A DNA stretch of 64,000 nucleotides from Campylorhamphus procurvoides (GCA_013396655.1 WBMV01000443.1:435871-499870); one strand, 5' to 3'; positions 1 through 12,680 are shown, numbered from the stretch's first letter. Notes: generated by a model not told the origin, from the letters alone. Made by a program: numbers and translations.

Positions 1-2772
1 ATCAGAAATTCCTTTCAATTATGTGGGAAAAGGAGCCTCGCATTGTCAGCCCAAATGCCCCCGTGAAGAAATAGGCTGCCACAGCATCCCCGTAGAAGGT
101 CATGGTGGAGCAGCATCCACGCACAGCCGGGGAGAGGGAGGGGAAACACAAGGCGGCAGTCACACCACGTGCTTTTACACCACTTTGCTCTTCCATTAAT
201 GCATTTAATCCGAGGGCCTCTGAGTGTTCTGCAGGCATCAGTTGTCCAAAGCTGATAGGAAATAAGTAGATACTGTTAGCTCAGTGTCAGGGATGGCGTA
301 GAGGAAAGCTCAGTTGTGATGTGAAAGCTGCCCTTGAGTACTGAGAGGTGGTTTCTGCAGCCCCAAACCCCAATGGCCTCTTCTCACCACAGTGGTCAAG
401 AGGTGCTTCTTTCCTCAAGGGTGTGTGACCTGGGATAGCAGGGACTCAGCACACAGCTTGGGATGTCCTCATGCTTAAACAGCCCAGCCCTGTGGCATCC
501 AGGCTTCGCAGTGTCCTGCTTTAAATGTGAATCACAGAGGTGTCTGAGAGGAGATGTCAAATTTATGGAAATGCAGCACGTTTTCCATTATGGTTTCTGC
601 GTGTGTTTACTGAGACGTGGAAAGATTTCCGTTTTCCTGTAAATGGATTCTCCCCCTTTTTCCCAATCTTTTTTGCCAATTTATATCCATTAATAGATTT
701 AGTGGGCAGCCTGACAAAGTTAGGCAGCTGCATGCTGCGTTTCCTGCTAGCTACAAGGGTGTTACAAGAGGTTATTTTAGCCTAATGAACTTACTATCCC
801 CAGACTCCCCCTCTGTTGTCAGTGAAGAGAAATGGTTTCCATCAGGAGGAAGGAGAACTTGATTTGGATGCTGTGAACCGTCTTGTAAAGTCTTTCTCCT
901 TCTGTTGGCAATGAAGGGAGCTAAGGGAGAGCTGTCCATTAGGCAGAAGGTGGTTATTCTCCCTAATCTGCTCCACATAATAGTTGGGAAAATTACTACC
1001 ATATGACTTTTTGTCATCTTACTTAGGTGCTTTAAGTCACTCCCTGGAAGCAACTATTTCTTGACCAATACAGAAAATTTAGGCTATGAATCACACCTAA
1101 AATGGATACTCCAACTAGACTATAATAAGTGGTGTGAATGGTTGCTATTGTCTGTCTCAGTGGCGAGATCCCCACTCCAGGGACTAGTGTTTCAGTGTTT
1201 GCACAGCGCTCAGCACAATGGAACATTTTAATTGTCTCCCCATACACCCACTTGTCTCCAAGAGTGCATTTTTCTTAACGTTAATGATCTATCATGATGC
1301 TTCCATCTCACAAAAGAATAGGAGGGAAAAGAGTGAGTAGTGTGCTCTGGGTGCTGGGCCAAATAGCCAAAACCAAGCCACTGCACCATTTAGAGACCTC
1401 AGACTTATCCTAATAGTTATCTAGAACTGTGAATTACACAGCCAGGTCACTCCTCAAAACTAGTTCTAGAGTCCCAGATTGTTTGGGGCTGTGTGTCATT
1501 TTGTGTTTCCCCTGGTGATTCAGGAAATGGGGCCATTACACCAGTGTAGCTGTGCTGCAGAACTTTTTAAAAGCCTAAGGATGATGAAAAACCACAAACA
1601 GTGAGGGCAGAAATTGCACCAAAAAACTGGCTAGGCCTTGTGAATCCTCTGCCCTGGATTTTAACTCCACAATACTTCAGAGCAGGATGAAGCAGGGTAC
1701 AGGACATGTAGGGAGGAGATGGGGCATGTTGGCTCTGCTGTTCCTATTCCGTGGCTTGGTGAAGGACCTCTTCACTCTACGGGGCTGTCACTTCAGCATC
1801 TTTCGCCAGCCCTGTCATTATTTTGAATGAATAAATACACAGGAGACTAGCTGCACGCTGGAATGCCTGGAATGCCAATGCAGAACTCAGCTAATAATGG
1901 TTCTATAGTGTAAATCAGCAGCATAGCGGGTCCCGGTTTCACTTGGCTATGCTCCATGAATAGCAGAAGCGACATTGAGTAACAATGAATTGAAAATCAG
2001 TGTAAAAAGAGGAAGAGGATAAACCCTGAAAATACTTTCTGTTATGGTGTGAACTATTTTTAAAAGCTGAGAATTAAATCTTTAAGTGATTAACTTAGGG
2101 AAAATATCTTGTTCTATAAAGCAGTCACATAATTCCGACGCGGAATATCTCTCAGCTGAGTTAGTCCCAAGTAAAGAAGTTACTGAAAGCACTTTTTCTT
2201 CAGTCTTGTGTGACCTGGGATTGACCCAAAAGAATCACAGTCATTGGGGAGAACAGTGGGTGCTGCTAAAATTAATTTAGATCATGACCTCTGATTGGAG
2301 TTCCTACTGGCACAATGAGACAGCTGTTGACTTTCATTAAGTGGCTGGCAAATTGGTTCCTTTTTCTGTTTTTATAACTTTGCTACATATCTGAGGCTAA
2401 CAAGAACTTAGCAGAGAACTGGGGAACATCTTTTTTAACGACCATTCTCTGTGCCTCTGTGAGTGCATTTATGATGGGCTACTCACCATGCTATGAGATG
2501 TTGCTGGCATAGTTTCTTTGGCTAAGAGCATGAAAAAAAAAATCATATGTACCCAGCCAATGTATCTTTGCCAATAAAATCTTACTGTAGACACAGCTAT
2601 GCTGTTTGATGGGGTTTTCACAACTACATTGGCAGGGTACTGGCTTCTGAGGGCTGTCACATTGTCTCTGCTAGAAGAGGGAACTGCAGTACAACAGCAA
2701 TGAAACAAAGCCACCCTAGTAGGATACTTCCCAAGGCTGGCATAATTTCACTCACCTTCAGCTTCTAAGAGG
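1..2772. other. Unassigned non-coding DNA
   Basis: No coding exon or clear young repeat was recognised. Open frames are under 100 codons on both strands and look like chance. The one repeat-like stretch is a short match near 1185-1222, listed separately. Confidence 0.5.
1185..1222 (+). repeat. Possible ancient SINE/LINE tail fragment
   Basis: The stretch contains 'tttgcacagcgctcagcaca' followed by atgg. This resembles the 'gtttgtacagcgcctagcac' motif I recall from the 3' tail of old amniote SINE/LINE copies (L2/MIR-like or CR1-like). It is only about 38 bases and no head region is visible, so it is a weak call. A similar but longer element lies near 4.6-4.85 kb in the same orientation. Confidence 0.3.
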
Positions 2773-2965
2773 CATAGAATCATAGAATGTTTGGGGCTGG
2801 AAGTGACCTTAAAGCTCATCCCATTCCAAACCCCTGCCATGGGCATGGATACCTTTCACCAGCCCAGGTTGCTCCAAGCTCCATCCAATCTGGCCTTGGA
2901 CACTTCCAGGGATCCAGGGGCAGCCACAGCTTCTCTGGGCAATCTGTGCCAGGGCCTCATACTCA
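2773..2965 (-). mobile_element. CR1 LINE, 5'-truncated 3' end
   Basis: The plus strand begins 'catagaatcatagaatg', the reverse complement of the (ATTCTATG)n tail that ends CR1. It continues with the typical 3' UTR phrases 'ccatgggcatggatacctt', 'ccaggttgctccaagctcc' and 'cttccagggatccaggg', then stops near 2965. Only the last ~190 bp of the LINE is present, the usual 5' truncation of CR1. It has no coding capacity. The three small open frames here are readings of the repeat. Confidence 0.9.
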
Positions 2966-4589
2966 CTAGCATTTGAGAGCATCCCAAAAATCATATGATT
3001 ATGTCAGGGATACCTCCACAAGATGCTTATCCTTTTTGCCAGGAGCTAATGGTAGAGAAATTTTGCTCAGACTGAAAAATTAGTGTTTATAAAAGATTCC
3101 CTTTTTTTTAACAATGATTCAAAGAGGAAGAAGGAAACACACTGTGAGAAAATTGAAGGTTGTAGCTAGAAGATTGTAACATAGTCCTGAAGAAAATCAG
3201 GTCCCAAATCTACTGTGTGACTACATATAGGCACGAAGGGCTGTAAAATGTGCATGTAATTGTAAATACACTGTCTAATGGGCTGTATACCTGCTTGTAA
3301 GTGCTGCTGTGCATGGAAGATGTCCCTCCTGTGCCTCTGGCAGAGAATTGGCTAGTGCTAAAGCTGTGAGGCTACCAGGTTTGCTGACAGGTGTTTGACT
3401 TGGAGAACATGAAGCAGAGACACAGGTAGTGCAGAAAATTGTACTACCTATTAAAAAAAAAAAAAAGAAAAACTAAAAAAACCCAAGTATGAGCTGGATC
3501 AGTCATTTCCATCTCAAAGAGGATGGGAGGGAGAAGTCTGTCTCTTGAAGTAGCTGCAAGCCAGAGGGTGGAAAAAGTCTCAGAAGAGGGAATCTTCTGC
3601 AGAGATCACAGTAAACCCTACGGCTGTTGCACTACTCTGTCCCTCGGATATTCAGTCCAACAGGAAAAATAACTCAAATGAAGAGTGACTGAAGAGCATC
3701 AGGTAACCCTAGGAAACACCCTGTCTGCTCAGCAGGGATCCCCCCATGTTAGGAGGCTCTCTTGAGATATCAGGGAGCTGGGCTGTCTTAAATTCTGGGC
3801 TGTCACTCAGTGGTAGGCAAAGCAAGTAAAATGCTGCTTATATGAATGACAAACACATTCATAAGTAGGATGTCTAGTCAAATTTAGCAGCCTGAAAGAA
3901 TAAGATTTTACTAGTGCTCATAAAACTGCATGGGAGGCACAGCTCAAAGTGACAAAAATGGTTCACTACCTGGGTATTCAATGTGGGCAAGAGCACAGGC
4001 TCCCAGACAGCTTTCACCAGCTCTTGGCAGAGACATTAGTCTGCCAAGGAAAGACTACAGGGAGTGCAGCTGTGCATGTCTCTGGCAGTGAAAGCTCCTC
4101 AGTTACAGGCTTTCATCTCTTTCCTTTCATTAGTCAGCATTGCATGTGAACTGTGAGATGCTGCAATAGATGATTCCACACACAGGGCTAGAGAGCTTCC
4201 CACACTGGAGTGCAAAGACACACTAAAATCTGGTTCCAAATGTAAATGTTCCTGAGATTTTTGGTTAAAGGCCTCTTTTCCTAGCAAGTTGCTATCACTC
4301 ATTTGCTCAGAAGTTTGCCAAAGCTTTCATGTGGTCTGAATCCTGAGTGCTTTACATAAACAGATGACCTGCAACCACAGGAGACACCACATTTCTTTCA
4401 ATTTGCCCTTTCTCACATCAGGTCCTCTCTAAAACTATTGTACTGGCTTTATCCACAGCAGCAGCAGATGCAACCCAAGGGTGCTGAGCTGCCAAGTAAC
4501 TGTTTGTATTTTAACTTCTCCATCCCCTGAGCTCTCTCTGACCAGGTGTTTTCAAGATGAGGTGGTTAAAATGTCATTTTCCACAAGAA
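2966..4589. other. Unassigned non-coding DNA
   Basis: No gene or recognisable transposon was seen. It contains an A-rich stretch at 3450-3487. Open frames are 60-70 codons and overlap on opposite strands, as expected by chance. Confidence 0.5.
3450..3487. repeat. A-rich low-complexity stretch
   Basis: A run of about 14 A is followed by short A runs broken by single G, C or T. There is no retrogene-like body in front of it, so it is treated as simple low-complexity sequence. Confidence 0.7.
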
Positions 4590-4855
4590 AATGGGAAGCA
4601 GGACAGCTCAGTAGCTAACACACTGTCCCAAAACCCTCCAGACTAGGTCCTGTTCCCATCTCCCTCTGAGAGCAGCTGTTCCAGCAGCTGTGCAAGTCAA
4701 TCCACATTTATTTTCTCTCCCACCCTTTATTTGTCTCTCCTATTTAGACTACAAGCCCTTTAGGGCAGGGACTGTCTCTGAGCACAAGTTTATGCCACTG
4801 ACAGCACAATGAGGCCTTGATCTCAGCTGGGGACCCTTGGCATTATTTGGACTTC
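4590..4855 (+). mobile_element. Ancient tRNA-headed SINE-like element
   Basis: The left part has a pol III A-box-like stretch, 'agctcagtagctaac', near 4607. A B-box-like 'aggtcctgttccc' lies about 40 bases further on. The right part ends with 'agggcagggactgtctctg' and 'cagcacaatgaggcc', the tail wording I recall from MIR/L2-like or reptile/bird SINEs whose 3' end comes from a LINE. The order (tRNA-like head, middle, LINE-like tail) supports a real but old SINE. The exact family is not certain. Confidence 0.5.
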
Positions 4856-5249
4856 AGCAATAATTTTCCTCTCTCTGGGACAGCATCAGCCCGATGGGAA
4901 ACTCTGGTGGGGGAACAGGGTAGTGTGGACACAGTCAAAGAGCCCCTTGTCTCCAGAGATCAGGGAATAAAATATATCCAACAGTCTTAAGTGTCTGTGG
5001 CTCCCAGCCCTCTGGAACACTCCAGACCATGCTCAGCACTTACACATTGCCTCTACATCCCAGAACTCAATGTCCCTTCATTTGTCGAGGTGGGAACAAA
5101 CAGCTGGAGTTGTATTTTCTGTGTTACACATGTTCAATTAGCTGACAGTCATAGTGTCAGTAGAAATAGACATAGATACACATGTTACAACTGGCCATGT
5201 TTTAAATTAGCACTGTATAATTTTCAATGGTTTAGAGGCATGATGGACT
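4856..5249. other. Unassigned non-coding DNA between old repeats
   Basis: Nothing was recognised apart from the start of a 99-codon open frame (4991-5290, plus). That frame has no family resemblance I can name and runs into the old CR1-like repeat, so it is not called a gene. Confidence 0.45.
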
Positions 5250-5560
5250 TTCCATATGAGGAGCTGCAAAGACTTGGATTATTTAACTAGGAAAGAAGGA
5301 TAATTACATGGGCTTAATTGGCCTATTTAAGATGATGAATGGTGTAAGAAAAGCTGATCATTCCTTCTCTTTACACTCTGCAGTAATATGAGAACTGGGG
5401 CTCATATGTTAAAATAAATGGTAGGTAAATTTAAAACAAATAAAGGAAATACCCTACAGCAGAGTCTGCCTGTGGAATTCATTGCTGTGCAGCATTAGGC
5501 TTGAGCATGGATCTTAAACCAGGTGAGAAAATTTAAGGACATTTTCAGGACATGATCAAA
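5250..5560 (+). mobile_element. Ancient CR1-like LINE 3' region
   Basis: The order of phrases follows an old amniote CR1-like 3' end: 'aggagctgcaaagacttgg', 'ttaagatgatgaatggtgta', 'gtaaatttaaaacaaataaa', then 'ctgtggaattcattgctg'. I recall the same order from old reptilian CR1 copies (a block before 'cctgtggaactcattgcc'). The copy is heavily diverged with small deletions. It is older than the ATTCTATG-tailed copies elsewhere in the window. Confidence 0.6.
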
Positions 5561-5574
5561 ATCCTGTGCCTACA

Positions 5575-6345
5575 GGTGCACGCATGTTTCTGGTTTTAGC
5601 AGGCTTTCCAAAGCCAGGTTCCACAATTTCCCAGTCCCTATCTTTGCCTTCTGTGACTCGGGCAGTGTGGCTGGAGCACTGGCTGATGAGGACTGAGGCA
5701 AAAAAATTGTCAAGTATCTCAGCCTTCTCTGTATCCTGGGTAACCAGGTTTCTTGTTTTCTTCCAGGAAGGGTCTTCATTTTCACAATTTTTCTTTTTAT
5801 CACTTGAATGCCTACAGAAACTTTTCCTGTTCCTCTTGGCATCCCTGGCCAGATCTAATGCTATCAGGGCATCATCTTTCCTTAATCTTTTCCATTACCC
5901 ATCCCTGTTTTCTAGGACAATATCTCTGTATTGCCCCAAGGCTATCTGTCCTTACTTGCACCCTCTGCAGGTTTCAGTCTTTTGTTTGAGTTCACCCAGG
6001 AGCTCTTTTTGCATCCTCACAGGCCCCCTGGCATTTTTGCTTGACTTTCTATTTGTTGGGACACATTGCTCCTGAGTTTGCAGGAGGCAACCCCTGATTT
6101 CTTGGGCCCGTCTTCCCTCCAGGTCTTTATCCCCTAGCACTCTATCAAGAAGTTCCCTGAAGATGCCAAAGTCTGCTCTCCTGAAGCCCAGGGTAATGAG
6201 CCTGCTGTGTGTCCTTCTCACTGTCCCAAGGATCTTGAACTCCACCATTTCAAAGTCACTGCAGCCCAGACTGCCCTTGAACTTCACATTTGCCCACCAG
6301 GTCGTCCTTGCTGGTGAGAACAAGGTCCAGCACAGCACAGTTGTG
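5575..6345 (-). pseudogene. Decayed CR1 LINE ORF2 fragment (endonuclease-RT linker region)
   Basis: Read on the minus strand, this encodes a broken piece of the CR1 ORF2 polyprotein, which supplies endonuclease and reverse transcriptase for retrotransposition. Recognisable segments in order are GSLGCSDFEMVEFKILG, FRRADFGIFRELLDRVLGDK, LEGRRAQEI and NRKSSKNARG. Further 3', in shifted frames, comes a diverged equivalent of the 'VTKDTEKAEVLNAFFASVFT' segment. The best frame is 5952-6446, and another continues at 5570-5842, so at least one frameshift separates them. The catalytic endonuclease core and the RT YADD region are absent. The 169-codon plus-strand frame at 5566-6075 is antisense noise from this fragment. 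It is a dead LINE remnant, not a host gene. Confidence 0.85.
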
Positions 6346-6392
6346 CAGCACTGCCTGAAGATGCATGGCTCAGGTTCCAAACAGCTCTCCCA

Positions 6393-6560
6393 GTGAGGTT
6401 CTCCCAATACACAGGTGGTACAAGCAGTCAGAGGGTAATGGCTCATGTTTTTGGTCTCCCCAGACTAATGTGTTGGGTGAGTTTCCCCCAATACACAGGT
6501 GGTACAAGCAGTCAGAGGGTAATGGCTCCTGTTTTTGGTCTACCCAGACTAATGTGTTGG
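6393..6560. repeat. 84-bp direct tandem duplication
   Basis: Two adjacent copies of an 84-bp unit, about 6393-6476 and 6477-6560. Both carry 'acaggtggtacaagcagtca' and 'gactaatgtgttgggtg'. They differ at only a few positions, for example gctcatg versus gctcctg and ggtctcc versus ggtctac. The unit is 28 codons long, so it does not break the overlapping plus-strand frames, but nothing suggests it is translated. It directly abuts the CR1 ORF2 remnant. Confidence 0.9.
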
Positions 6561-9500
6561 GTGGTCATGCAGTGGCTGATCCACTGCCCGGAATCTCCCT
6601 TTCCTGCCTTAAGAAGGGACGTGTTTAAATGAATGTTGCTCCAGCGTGCCTTTCTGTGACTCTGGATTGATTTCCAAAATATGCACATACTCATCAGAGG
6701 GTCTGTCATGGAAATGTGCATTGTTGCTGTGAGAGGACATGAGTACATGAGAGAAAATGTCCCTGCAAAGTCTGCTTTTGCCTCACTCTTGCACTTCTCC
6801 AGGAGAGTGACATTTATCCAAACCAATGAAACTCCTCCCAAAGACTGAGGTGAGAAGAAGATGACATGACTTCTTCTCCTCTAACAGGGAGGAGCCACTT
6901 TTGGCTGCAAGTCTTAAAAAATCAGTGATTTCATCAGCTGTCTCATATTCTACTTTTCTTGTCCCTGATGAGCCTCCTGCTTAGGTTTTGGTTATCTCTG
7001 TTTCAGCTAAGGAAAACTCATTCCCACCGAAATCCTAAATGCTCCATGAAAAATCAACTCCCCATCAGAAGTAATCAGATGGCAGGAATGCGAGAATGTT
7101 GTAATTGTTTCTCTTTCAGATGAAAAGAGAAGCTGCAAAATATCTGCACTTTGAAATCTTTTCAGACATGTTAAACAGCCATGATAATCTTCAACATGTG
7201 GGGATGCTTGGGAAAATTTATTCTTCTAATCATAAAGATCCATCCTGAAAAAAGACATTACAGTATCTTTAAACTTAATTTGCGTTCAAATTGTTCACCA
7301 CAAAAGCTTGATTAGCACCAACAAAATTCCAGGCATGCAGAAATGGGATCGCTGTGTCAGGAAAGAACAGATTTTCACAGGTGAATAGACAGAACTTTTC
7401 TAACTGACAGAAATGAAGTTATCTGTTTTGTTCTGTTAGTTTGTTAGACCTGAAATACAAACAAGATTATTTACTATTAGTCTTCCCTTCTGTGCATCTC
7501 AAGCCATTATATTTCCCCTCAATATTTCTGAGCTGATTTCATTAATTTGGACTAGACAAAAGGTATTTCAGCCATCCAGATACAAAATTACTGCATGTGG
7601 TGAACAGAGATCTCAAGACTAGAGCACCACTTATATCCACTGCAACAAGAGTGAATAATTCATTTGTTAGAACATGTTCAAGTGACTCTGGAAGGTGATC
7701 CAGTAAAGGAAAGTGAGAAAATGCTAGACATATAACCATTAAGCACTCGAGACAACACAGAAAGCAGAAACCTCTGTGATGCTGATGCCTTGGCTAGGAA
7801 ATGCTGCAAACTAATGCACAGCCATGTCTAGTGTTGTAGAAGTGTGCAGGATACATTAAGGCACTGCTGGAGAAGGAAGTTTGGACTTTTTGACCTGTCT
7901 CCTCTAAATTCATCCCCAGTAAAGCCTCTGAATGTTATACATGTTTTAGAAATGGAAATCAGCATTTCTCTTGCTCCGTGTAGATAGTTTGGAGTTTCTT
8001 GTCACATGGATTCTGCAGATTGAAAAGACATCCTTGTCCCTGTGGGGAAAAGGAAAAAAAAAAGCACAGGTGATCCAAGCAGGTATAAAAGCTGTGACTG
8101 TGGTTCTCCTTTACCTTTTCCTCCATCTCTTGGCAAGATGATTTTTAAACATGCTTGCTAATGAGTTGTTGTTATTTTTATTTGAAATGCTAGTCTTTTG
8201 ACATAAACATTTGATACTAGATCATACGAATGGACAAATATCTGATAGTGAGATTTTTGTGCCAGTTTAAAGTTAGTTAAGACAGACACCTACATTTTTC
8301 AAAAACATGAAATCCATAAATGAACAGTTTGCAAGATCAGTGACAGAGTTATTAGACTGAGTAGAATTTACTGTATTTGCAAATACATATTTACTATATT
8401 TTAGTGGGGTTATGGGGGATTTAAAATTTGAGTGAGTGAGGAAAAATTCTGTGTTTCATAGGAGAAGACAGTGAACAGTCTTTCCAATATCCCTTCCACC
8501 AACTGGTCAGCTGGGTTGTATTTAGAGACTATTCTTTGCTCCAGACATGCTGAGCTCCATCTCTATTCTCTCAACAGCACAAGAAATAGAGAATTTACCC
8601 TTTTACTCCCTTTCTTCCTTGACTCTTCTCTTTCAGACACACGAAATAGAACTGTCTTCTCCTCTTAGGTCATGCTTTAGGATGATGGGAGAGGCAGATA
8701 CTCAGCATCCATTTTTCTGAACAAGTTAGTGGTTTAGGTGAGATCAGCTACTGGACTGAGCTGGGGTTGTCAGTGTAATGAACAGGGAGCAGGAGATGTG
8801 GGATGGATGTTTAACTACACCTGTGTCTGCAATTGCCCTCCAACAACCAGCGCTCTAAAATACAACACCCTTTGATTCAGCTTTTAAAAAACATTTAGGG
8901 ATTATTTTAAAAATATGCAGAAACTGGGAAAAGATATGAAAAATATTTCCAACTGTTAGCTTCATTTCACCAGTAATTATGCTGACTGCACACAGATTTC
9001 TCTGTGTTGGGGTAACAGAATGATTCAGATACATGCATTAAAATATACTGGTTTGCTTTCATCATAATTGAAGCATGCACACTTAGAATAAAAGTGTGAG
9101 TTTTCCCTGTGTCTGAAAGTCTTGATTTTCTACTTGTCATTAATTAAACTTCTGAAAGATCGTGTCTTATTTGACCTTAATTCCTTGGAAAAACCGACAT
9201 ACTTCTTTGTTGGCTCATTTTGCTTCCCTCTTGAAGCAAATCCATTAGACTCAAAAAATTACTCATTATGATCACTTCTTTAAAGTGAGTTTCTGGCAGC
9301 AATTAGTTCTCACACACAGTTACTTTTTCACACTGATGAATGCAAAAATTTTGGCAAAAGTTGATGTACTTTACACACTATGCTTCGTGTTTCTTATATA
9401 GAACCTTAAAAAAAAACAAGCAATTTTATTAGGGTATCCAAGGCCTTTGACTTAAAGATTACCGCATTATTTTTTTTTAAGGATAAAGATAGAATAATTA

Positions 9501-12500
9501 TTTTGCCATGTATTCTGAAAAGCTGCTATCTTGAAATTCAAATGGTAATCCCATAAAGGGACTCAGAGATCCGATAATACAGATATTCTGACTTATTGAT
9601 AGATATTTTTTTCTTTTAAAACAAAAGTAATGCAAAATATTATGTGGTTGGTGTGTTGGTATAGATATATATATATAGATAGATATATAGATATATATAT
9701 ATATATATATACAGACACATATAACTACCGTAGAGTGGCTTCACAGGCCTTAAAGATAAATTATGTATCATGCTTGAAAACAGGCAACAAAAGCTAGAAC
9801 AGGCAAAGATTGGATCAAACTTAACATCTGGACAAAACTTAGGGTCCAGGGTCAAGCCAAAGTCCAGAAAACAAAGTCTAGAGATTCAAAGCCATGTACT
9901 AGAGCCAGTCAGGAATCAGAGGAGGGGAAAAGTCCATTCTGAAGGGAAAGATCATTTTCAAAGGGTAACAGGGTCTATTTGCAGAAGGCAGAGCTCCAAG
10001 TTTGCTTTTCAATATAGACACTAAAGCCCAGTTAGCTCATGGTACCTGTTAAAGCAGCACACTGGGCACACTCAAATCCAGTGCACTCAGAGTGGTAGAA
10101 CAGAGTGGTGAAGCATGAATCTGGGACAAAACATATAAGATTGTGTTTGGAAACAGGCAATTTAAGAAGGAACGTTGCCACTGGTATTGTTGGTTGAGTG
10201 TATTGCACAGCCCAATCTCCACCAGTGGACAAATGTCCAGTCTCAGTAGTAGGTCAAGGTCTCTAACCACTTATAGCCTGGAAGTTCAGTGTTTGTGCTG
10301 GATAAACTCCTAAACAGAGTGACATTTTCCCAAAATAAAAGCAGGTTTTATTTTACAGTTTGAAAAGTGAGTCAAGATATATGGGCTCATATTTCCATCT
10401 TCTGTTAAGGTCCCAAATCCCACACAATCTGTTCTCCTCAAGGCATCACAGACCTTTTGTTTCCTAGTGCACCTGAGAAGGAAAAGGGTGTACTAATAAA
10501 AATTATGGCATGCTGAAGGAGGGGCAAACCAAAATTTTTTACCATTCCAAAAGCCTGCATTTAATTTTCATTTTACTGGCAATAGCTGCAAAAAGGGGGT
10601 TTCATCCATAAAAGTATACACCCCTTTAATTACAATACTGCATACTATAAAAATACTAAAGAATTACAGCAGCCAACAAGCTAAAAATGAGGCTTGCAGA
10701 AGGGAGTGAATAACATGGGGTCGAAAATAAAATTAAAAAATTATATCTTTCCTCTTCTGATCTACATTTCTAATCTATCTTGGGGTTTTCTTATGAATTA
10801 GAACTATGTTAAGAAACAGTCAGCTACCTTAAGATATGAAAACAAACATAATCTGAAAACCATGCCTTTTTGAGCAATTGGTTTTCATTAATTGTCCCCT
10901 TCTTTAAGTTTCCAAGCAAGGAGTGAAAAAATATATATCTAGGCAGAAAGTCAAAATTCTTTTAAAATGTGGGATGGACTTTTTTTTTAATTTTGTTTTA
11001 ATTTATGGCAAGTCAGCTCCAGGAGGTAATTACAGCCAGTTTCTTGTATTATTTTTGACATTGAGCCCAAAGTTTAAACTGAATCCCATGAAGGATTTGA
11101 CATCTGTAAAGCACAGTCAAAATGATGGTCTTTTCCTGCAGTAGGTTATGACGCTGCAAGCCCTGTGAGAAACAAATTTTCTAAGAGGGTTTGCTGTTCA
11201 GCTGGACTAAGAGTGAGCCAAGACTCAGACCACAGGGCAACAGGGCTGTCCTGGAATGAGGGCAGGTGGCTAGAGGGAAACTTTGGTGGGTTAAATGTTT
11301 CCGTGTGGCCATAAACTAATTTAAGAAACAGCAACAACATGGACTCTGATCTTGAGTGTCTGTGTGTTCAGATGTGCAGGTTGACACAGCCCAGATTAGA
11401 CATTCAATAGCACATGCCCCTCTGTAAAAATAGTATTAAAAATAAAAAATACATTCCCCAGATCTGCTCAGTTGAAGCTGTAAAATAGTCCTTTTCATTA
11501 AGCTGTAAAATGGGTGTATTTATGATCAAACAATGGTGATGGATAAATAAATCTTAAATAGCAAAATATTTTAAAACCTGTGTTATTAATAACAATTGCT
11601 TTTCCATATTCAGAAATTCTCTCAGTCTTAGGAATACCACTAAGTCAAAGGCACCTTACCCAGAGGATCACCTTCCCTCTCAAAAACACCTCCACCTATA
11701 ACTTACTTTTCTAAGTTCAGTTAATACCAAGACTGTACTTGGGGTTGTGATAACACAGGAGAAAAGGCTGCTTTTTGAGAACAAGATGGAACAAGCATCT
11801 TCCAGGGAAGCAGCTATGTTCCTCTCAACAAGGCACTTGGAGAGATTGCTGCAAAAGAATTCGGTCTACTGCAGTCAGCAGGAGAGCCAGCTAGTCTGCT
11901 CCTCTTTGGCAACTCAGAAGGAGCGAAGAGGCAAAAATACTGTTGTTTGTTCAGATCTGTGTGGTGTGAAATGTAGGTTGCCATTCTCGACCCATCTGCC
12001 TGCTGACATCACCGCCACCTCTCGCAAGGGCCCTTGTGAGATGTGGGCCAAGCTGTGGCATCTCAAGAGCACAGGATGGTGATTTACATGCCCTATGTCA
12101 GGGGGTGAAATGTGCCCCCTTCCTTCTCTGAAATACTAATTTTTCTTCATGGCTATAGGTACAAACATACTTAAGTACCTACAAGGTAGAGGAATAAGTT
12201 CTACCCTTACTTTTATCTCAAACACTTCCTTCTCTCTGCCCTGCATATTCCCAGAAACTTCAGCTTGTAATGTGAACTAGATTACTTGTCCTTATTTTAA
12301 AGGCTCAACTTGATTTTTCTCTAGTAATGTGAAACATGAATATACCCATACCTCCATCTATTTCTTCCTAACCTGACAAATCTCTGACTATGTAAGGGAA
12401 CCTACCTGGGACACAACAAGAAGGTAGAGCCAAAAATGATCTTCACCTAACAAAGCCAAGCTGACAGCCAGTTTCATGCTTCTGCTTTTCCACACTCAGC

Positions 12501-12545
12501 TCTCGAACATTTCCACCAAATCACCTCTTTCTCTCCCCAGTCTAC
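6561..12545. other. Unassigned non-coding DNA, about 6 kb
   Basis: I saw no CR1, LTR or coding exon across this stretch. It is AT-rich with a short TA/GATA microsatellite at 9661-9711. The longest open frame is 111 codons (11747-12082, plus) with no recognisable domain. A region at 9770-10290 has stop-poor frames on both strands but no family resemblance. Confidence 0.45.
9661..9711. repeat. TA/GATA microsatellite
   Basis: About 50 bases of alternating TA broken by GATA units. The minus-strand open frame ending here reads it as YIYIYL-type peptide, a repeat artefact. Confidence 0.9.
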
Positions 12546-12680
12546 GGAATCATAGAATAGTTTAGGCTGGAATGGAATGGACCTTTAAAGGCCATTATTC
12601 CAACACCCCTGCAATAAGCAGAGATATTCTGGACCAGACCAGGCTGCTCAGAGTTCCATTCACCCTGTCTCAGTATGTCT
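12546..12680 (-). mobile_element. CR1 LINE 3' end fragment, diverged
   Basis: It starts 'ggaatcatagaatagtttag', the reverse complement of a CR1 tail. It continues with the usual 'ggacctttaaaggccatta' and 'accagaccaggctgctcag' wording. A small internal duplication (ggaatggaatgg) is visible. It is more diverged than the copy near 2.8 kb and has no coding capacity. Confidence 0.8.

Noticed and set aside
5566..6075. 169-codon plus-strand open frame
   Set aside because: It is antisense to a CR1 ORF2 fragment whose minus-strand translation matches CR1 wording, so the plus frame is a shadow.
10030..10090. tRNA-like boxes ('tagctcatggta' and 'ctcaaatccag')
   Set aside because: Spacing and stems do not give a tRNA fold and there is no recognisable SINE tail. 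Probably coincidence.
11747..12082. 111-codon plus-strand frame
   Set aside because: No family resemblance and low-complexity-free but unremarkable composition. Chance is the simplest explanation.
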